DNA from: SYIM01 sp044356835 | Lineage (GTDB): Bacteria > Pseudomonadota > Gammaproteobacteria > Burkholderiales > Burkholderiaceae_E | NCBI GenBank assembly: GCA_044356835.1 | Contig: JBIKVK010000107.1 | Coordinates: 1-10,588, forward strand | Length of the DNA stretch: 10,588 nt | Reading direction: 5' to 3' | Shown: positions 7,070 to 10,588 of the stretch, in pieces | Layout: each line of letters starts with the position of its first letter | Position numbering within the stretch: the stretch's first letter is position 1 | Made by a program: the position numbers and the translations under genes | The notes under the pieces: model-generated | Seen by the model: only the letters and a program-made list of their open reading frames with translations | Database searches by the model: none | What the model was told of the DNA's origin: nothing

Positions 7070-8062
7070 ATGCCCAGCCCCGCTCACCCGCCGCACAACC
7101 GGACCCTCATTCGATTGACCGCAGTCCTTGCAGCGCTTGGACTGACCGCAGGTGCGGCCTTGGCTCAAAGCTTTCCGAGCAAGCCCGTTCGCATGATGGT
7201 GGCCTATCCACCCGGGGGCGCAGTGGACGTCGTGGCCAGACTGATGTCCGAGCGCATGGGTACGGATCTGGGTGTCCCGGTCGTCATCGAGAACAAGGCG
7301 GGTGCAGCGGGTCTGATCGGCGCAGAGCAGGTCGCGCGCTCGCCTGCGGATGGCTATTCAATCGTGATGAGCACGGTGAGCAGCCACGCGATCGCTCCGT
7401 CCGTCTATCGCAAGATGCCCTACGACCCCGTAGCCGATTTTGCACCGATCACCCTCACCGTGCTGACGCCCTACATCGTCACGGTCAATCCTCAGGTCCC
7501 GGCGCAGAATCTATCCGAGCTGATCGCGCTCGCGCGCAGCAAGCCGGGCACGCTCGCCTTCGGATCCTCCGGCACAGGCACGACTCCCCACCTCGCGGGC
7601 GAGCTCTTCAATACGCTCGCAGGCGTCAAACTCACTCATGTGCCGTACAAAGGCAGCGCACCGATGGTGAATGACCTGATCGGCGGGCAAGTTCAGGTGG
7701 CCTTTGACAATACCGTCATTCCCCACATCCTGAGCGGTCGGCTGCGCGGACTCGCAGTCACCGGAAGCGCTCGGCTCGCCTCGGTCCCGGCTATTCCGAC
7801 CCCGGCAGAAGCGGGCTTGCCCGGTTACGAGGCGGTCGGCTGGATGGGCCTGATGGCTCCAAAGGGCACGCCCGCCGTGGCCATCGACCGCATTCAGGCC
7901 TCAGCTGCACGAGCACTCGATCATCCTGAGGTCAAAGCTCGGATCGAGTCGATGGGCTTTCAGGCCGCCACGGGCAGTCCCGCAGCGTTTGCGAAATTCT
8001 TGAACGACGAAATCGCCAAATGGGCGCGGGTGGTGCGCGACGCCGGCATCCAGCCCGAGTGA
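7070..8062 (+). CDS. Bug/TctC-family periplasmic solute receptor (tripartite tricarboxylate transporter type)
   Basis: This 330-residue protein has the usual length of the family. Residues 1-32 form a Sec signal peptide: a basic/polar start, a hydrophobic core L-T-A-V-L-A-A-L-G-L, and A-L-A just before Q33. The mature protein begins F-P-S-K-P-V-R and has family hallmarks: V-A-Y-P-P-G-G in the first ligand loop, V-V-I-E-N-K-A-G-A-A-G, A-D-G-Y, F-G-S-S-G-T-G-T-T-P-H, H-V-P-Y-K-G-S-A-P, and S-V-P-A-I-P-T-P-A-E-A-G near the end. Bug receptors bind small carboxylated or amide ligands in the periplasm. No TctA or TctB membrane subunits lie nearby, so it is an orphan receptor that may use a distant transporter or act in sensing. 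The amidohydrolase starts six bases after its stop, suggesting that the ligand is that enzyme's substrate or a precursor of it. The ligand cannot be read from sequence. Confidence 0.95.
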   Translation: MPSPAHPPHNRTLIRLTAVLAALGLTAGAALAQSFPSKPVRMMVAYPPGGAVDVVARLMSERMGTDLGVPVVIENKAGAAGLIGAEQVARSPADGYSIVMSTVSSHAIAPSVYRKMPYDPVADFAPITLTVLTPYIVTVNPQVPAQNLSELIALARSKPGTLAFGSSGTGTTPHLAGELFNTLAGVKLTHVPYKGSAPMVNDLIGGQVQVAFDNTVIPHILSGRLRGLAVTGSARLASVPAIPTPAEAGLPGYEAVGWMGLMAPKGTPAVAIDRIQASAARALDHPEVKARIESMGFQAATGSPAAFAKFLNDEIAKWARVVRDAGIQPE

Positions 8063-8067
8063 ACGCA

Positions 8068-9093
8068 ATGGCGTTGCCGAGCTTCGATACGGTGGACGTG
8101 CATGCCCATGTCCTTTTTCCCGAGGTCATGGGCCGCTGCGGCGCGGCGGGCCCCGAAATGGGCGTCCGGGACGGTGTGTCGTTTTTTCGGTCTGCGGACT
8201 ATGTGTTGACCGGAGTCCGGTTCACCGGTTCGCCGTTTTCGGATCTCGACCTGCGGCTGCAGGCGATGGATCGACTGGGGATCAACCACCAGATCCTGTC
8301 GCCCAATCCTCTGACCTACTTCTATGCCCAGCCTCGCGACATCGCCGCTGAATTCTGCGCAGCCCAGAATGACGCAATGGCCGCCGCCGTGCGCGCACAC
8401 CCCTCGCGGTTTTCAGGCCTGGCCCAATTGCCCATGCAAGCTCCGGACCTTGCAGTGGCCGAATTGCGACGCGCGGTCCTGGGTCTGGGCCTCCTGGGCG
8501 CATACATGGGCAGCGACTTCGCAGGCGTGGAACTGAGCGCAGCAGATCTGGACCCGGTCTGGCAGGCCTTGTGCGACCTGAATGTCCCGGTGGTCGTTCA
8601 CCCCGCGCCCGTAGATGTCGAGCGCCCAGCGGCTGCTCAGCATGGCGCTCGCCGCTGGGACCTCGACATCGTGATCGGCTTTGCGGCCGACGAAACAGCC
8701 GCTGTAGCGCAATTGATCTTCGGCCGGGTGCTTGACCGTTTCCCAAAGCTGAGGGTGCAGATCCCCCACGCGGGCGGTACGGCGCCCTACCTCAAAGGAC
8801 GGCTCAAGACTGCACTGGCGCGTCGACCCTGGGCACGGGGTCTGCTCGGGCGGCCTTTTGAATCGCTCTGGTCCCAGCTGAGCTTCGATTGCCTGGCCGG
8901 GACCGATGAGGCCATGCGCTTCGTGATCGCAGCGGAGGGGACCGACCGGGTCATGCTGGGCACGAACTTCGCGGGCTGGGATCAGGAAGACGACATCGTC
9001 GCGCGAGTGGCCGGGCTCGGGCTCGAGCCGCGGCAGTGTGCCGAAGTGATGGGGGGTTCGGCTCGGCGCTGGTTTGGCATCAGGACCGCCTGA
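8068..9093 (+). CDS. ACMSD-like amidohydrolase (Amidohydro_2-type TIM-barrel hydrolase or decarboxylase)
   Basis: A 341-residue protein starting at ATG 8068; an in-frame GTG at 8059 overlaps the receptor stop and is the alternative start. No good ribosome site is visible, so coupling to the upstream gene is likely. Metal-site motifs of the family are present: H12-A-H14 in V-D-V-H-A-H, H178 in V-V-V-H-P, H234 in Q-I-P-H-A-G-G, and the C-terminal strand R-V-M-L-G-T-N300-F-A-G-W-D305. Other family landmarks are M-D-R-L-G-I-N-H-Q-I-L-S, the N-D-A-M-A-A-A-V stretch, and R-F-S-G-L-A-Q-L-P-M. The family includes 2-amino-3-carboxymuconate-6-semialdehyde decarboxylase and resorcylate-type decarboxylases. 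The usual metal-binding Asp of G-S-D-Y-P is Asn here. The reaction is probably C-C or C-N bond cleavage on a small carboxylate; the substrate is unknown. It is unlikely to be true ACMSD, since no kynurenine-pathway gene is nearby. Confidence 0.92.
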   Translation: MALPSFDTVDVHAHVLFPEVMGRCGAAGPEMGVRDGVSFFRSADYVLTGVRFTGSPFSDLDLRLQAMDRLGINHQILSPNPLTYFYAQPRDIAAEFCAAQNDAMAAAVRAHPSRFSGLAQLPMQAPDLAVAELRRAVLGLGLLGAYMGSDFAGVELSAADLDPVWQALCDLNVPVVVHPAPVDVERPAAAQHGARRWDLDIVIGFAADETAAVAQLIFGRVLDRFPKLRVQIPHAGGTAPYLKGRLKTALARRPWARGLLGRPFESLWSQLSFDCLAGTDEAMRFVIAAEGTDRVMLGTNFAGWDQEDDIVARVAGLGLEPRQCAEVMGGSARRWFGIRTA

Positions 9094-9103
9094 ACGGGCA
9101 CGG

Positions 9104-10075
9104 TCATCCGCCCCAAACCTGGCGCGCCACGCGCTGCATGTTGGCGCCCATCACCCGGTCAGCCTCATCCTCTCCCATGCCCGAGGCCAGTAGAGCCGGA
9201 CGCAGAGCCCGCCAGGCCGAAACAGGCGGGTAGGTTGTTTTCGACAGTCCCTGGTCATAGCCTGCCGACGACGGCCACCAGAACCCGGGGTCGAATTCAC
9301 CTGGAGGCGTATCGTCAATCGCAGGCTGCCGAAAGCTCAGATCAAGACCGATCCCAACATGATCGATCCCCACGAGATCGGCCACGTAAGCGGCATGCCG
9401 CACAACATCCTCCGCCGTCGGCGGGGACCGGTCTAGAAAACGCGAGACTCCACTCACGCAGACCACACCTCCGGTCGCTGCGCATCGACGGATCTGTTCG
9501 TCAGAGATGTTGCGGCCGTGCTCGACGAGCGCAAGTGGGTTCGCATGGCTGAACACCACCGGTGCACTCGATACCTCCATAATCTCGAGCGAGGCACGTC
9601 GGCCGGTATGCGAGCAATCCATCAGGACGCCCGCGCGGTTGACCGCCTCAACCATGCGGCGTCCGAGGGCGGTCAGGCCTTGGTCCTGATCATGGCAACC
9701 ACCGGCCACTTCATTGTTCCGGTTGTAGGCAAAGTGGATTTGCCGGACGCCTAGGTCTCGGAACAGGGCCACCATCTCGGGCCTGGAGCGCAGCGGAATT
9801 GCACCCTCCAGGTCGAATCCCACCGCAAGACGCCCTTCAGCGGCCGCCAGTTCGATTTCGGCGACGGTACGGGGCAGGACAAACCGGTCCGGATGTTCGA
9901 GCAGCCTTGCCCTGAACGCCGCAATCACCGGCAAGATCTGCTCGAGCGGATTCATGTCCATGCCGATATTGATGCTGCAGTAGTGCACTCCACAGGCACG
10001 GTATTCCTCGAGCGGAGAGAAATCGGCATCGGGATGAAGCGGCAAGCAGGTGTGTGCTTCCCAATTGAGCATCAT
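9104..10075 (-). CDS. Membrane dipeptidase family (peptidase M19) metallohydrolase
   Basis: A 323-residue protein starting at the ATG whose first base is 10075; a second ATG follows at once. GGGGA lies five bases before the first. M19 enzymes are TIM-barrel, usually dizinc peptidases that cleave dipeptides and related amides. Visible ligands are E90 in G-F-D-L-E-G-A, H156 in M-D-C-S-H-T-G, H177 in V-V-F-S-H-A-N-P, and D245 in V-G-I-G-L-D. H156 to H177 is 21 residues, the same spacing as H198 to H219 in human renal dipeptidase. The N-R-N-N-E-V-A-G-G-C and G-L-T-A-L-G motifs also fit. The N-terminal H-x-D metal motif is changed to H8-T-C10. There is no signal peptide, so the enzyme should be cytoplasmic. 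Its gene follows the peptide-type ABC ATPase gene by 27 bases, suggesting cleavage of an imported dipeptide or modified amino acid. It is compact compared with mammalian members, and the substrate is unknown. Confidence 0.92.
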   Translation of the reverse strand: MMLNWEAHTCLPLHPDADFSPLEEYRACGVHYCSINIGMDMNPLEQILPVIAAFRARLLEHPDRFVLPRTVAEIELAAAEGRLAVGFDLEGAIPLRSRPEMVALFRDLGVRQIHFAYNRNNEVAGGCHDQDQGLTALGRRMVEAVNRAGVLMDCSHTGRRASLEIMEVSSAPVVFSHANPLALVEHGRNISDEQIRRCAATGGVVCVSGVSRFLDRSPPTAEDVVRHAAYVADLVGIDHVGIGLDLSFRQPAIDDTPPGEFDPGFWWPSSAGYDQGLSKTTYPPVSAWRALRPALLASGMGEDEADRVMGANMQRVARQVWGG

Positions 10076-10102
10076 GATCGTCCCCGGTAGGTCTCGGTAT
10101 GT

Positions 10103-10588
10103 TCAGTCGAAGCTCGTGAGGCGCGAGGCCGTGTCCCGGTCGAATCCACGTGAGGCGAGCAGCAGTTGGCGGGTGTAGGCCTCGCGAGGCGATTCGCGCC
10201 GCAAGGTCTCGACGTCCATTTCTTCGACCACCCGTCCGCGATTCATTACAGCCAGCCGATCACACATATGGGCCACGACCGCGAGGTTGTGACTGACGAG
10301 AATGAGTGTGAGCCCTTGAGACGCTCGCAGCCGGACGAGGAGGTTCAGTATCTCCGCCTGAACGCTCACATCGAGGGCGCTGGTGGGCTCATCGAGCAGT
10401 AGCACTTTCGGCTCCAGCATAAGCGCACGTGCGATCGCGACCCGCTGTCGCTGGCCTCCCGAGAGCTGGTTGGGAAAGCGAAAACGCAAGGCTGGATTGA
10501 GTCCGACATCAGCCATGGCCTGTGCCACGCGATCGGACACATCTGCGATCTTGTGGATCTCCAGGGGCTCCGACAGAGCGCGGTCAAC
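10103..10588 (-). CDS. Peptide/nickel-type ABC transporter ATPase, C-terminal part (cut by right edge)
   Basis: The frame is open at the right edge, so the gene is incomplete; 161 C-terminal residues are visible. The GTG at 10538-10540 is internal, because residues before it (L-S-E-P-L-E-I-H) still match the family. Visible elements are the ABC signature L-S-G-G-Q-R-Q-R, Walker B V-L-L-L-D-E-P-T-S-A-L-D-V-S, and the H-loop V-S-H-N-L. The C-terminal Y-T-R-Q-L-L stretch is typical of OppF/DppF-type subunits or the second half of a fused OppDF protein. Walker A and the Q-loop lie outside the window. The protein would power import of peptides or related solutes across the inner membrane. It lies upstream of and in line with the dipeptidase gene; permease and binding-protein genes are probably to the right. 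The choice between OppD, OppF or a fused protein cannot be made from this fragment. Confidence 0.95.
   Translation of the reverse strand, partial: VDRALSEPLEIHKIADVSDRVAQAMADVGLNPALRFRFPNQLSGGQRQRVAIARALMLEPKVLLLDEPTSALDVSVQAEILNLLVRLRASQGLTLILVSHNLAVVAHMCDRLAVMNRGRVVEEMDVETLRRESPREAYTRQLLLASRGFDRDTASRLTSFD

Noticed and set aside
8020..8067. Upstream extension of the amidohydrolase to 8020
   Set aside because: It would lie inside the receptor coding region and add an Arg-rich stretch not seen in the family; family-like sequence begins right after ATG 8068.
8282..8746. Antisense frame within the amidohydrolase
   Set aside because: Arg- and Pro-rich shadow translation with no domain; the plus-strand frame has clear family motifs over its whole length.
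9235..9754. Plus-strand frames within the dipeptidase region
   Set aside because: They lie opposite the well-supported M19 gene and show no recognisable domain.
10366..10587. Second minus-strand frame overlapping the ABC ATPase
   Set aside because: It is a frame-shifted shadow; the other frame holds the signature, Walker B and H-loop motifs.

Overview
The window is GC-rich bacterial DNA carrying five protein-coding genes and almost no non-coding sequence. A Bug-type (tripartite tricarboxylate transporter) periplasmic receptor beside a small amidohydrolase suggests a betaproteobacterium, probably Burkholderiales, where Bug receptors are strongly expanded. This assignment is inference from family knowledge; there is no rRNA or other taxonomic marker here.

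Layout. (1) Positions 3-6896, plus strand: the C-terminal 2297 residues of a giant secreted RTX-type protein whose beginning lies left of the window. It has an Ig-like domain, a second beta-rich segment, a first calcium-binding RTX block, thirteen copies of a roughly 105-120 residue repeat that combines RTX nonapeptides with a tryptophan-marked non-RTX domain, four inserted modules of about 50 residues, and a C-terminal type I secretion region. (2) Positions 7070-8062, plus: a Bug/TctC-type solute receptor with a signal peptide and a strong ribosome binding site. (3) Positions 8068-9093, plus: an ACMSD-like amidohydrolase, six bases downstream of the receptor and probably translated from the same message. 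(4) Positions 9104-10075, minus: an M19 (renal/membrane dipeptidase) family enzyme. (5) Positions 10103-10588, minus: the C-terminal part of a peptide/nickel-type ABC transporter ATPase that runs off the right edge and lies upstream of the dipeptidase in one apparent operon.

Functional reading. The left two thirds encode a large calcium-dependent surface or extracellular protein, most likely an adhesin or biofilm-type protein exported by a type I system not encoded here. The receptor and amidohydrolase pair looks like a small-acid capture and catabolism module. The ABC ATPase and dipeptidase pair looks like peptide (or modified dipeptide) uptake and cleavage. The two metabolic modules converge, with stop codons ten bases apart.

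Most worth a second look: the repeat architecture of the giant protein, with a tryptophan-pair domain, unit lengths falling into discrete classes, and a two-unit super-repeat of about 281-291 residues in its C-terminal half. Next are the non-canonical metal-ligand residues in both hydrolases: Asn in place of the usual Asp in the amidohydrolase, and H-x-C in place of H-x-D in the dipeptidase.
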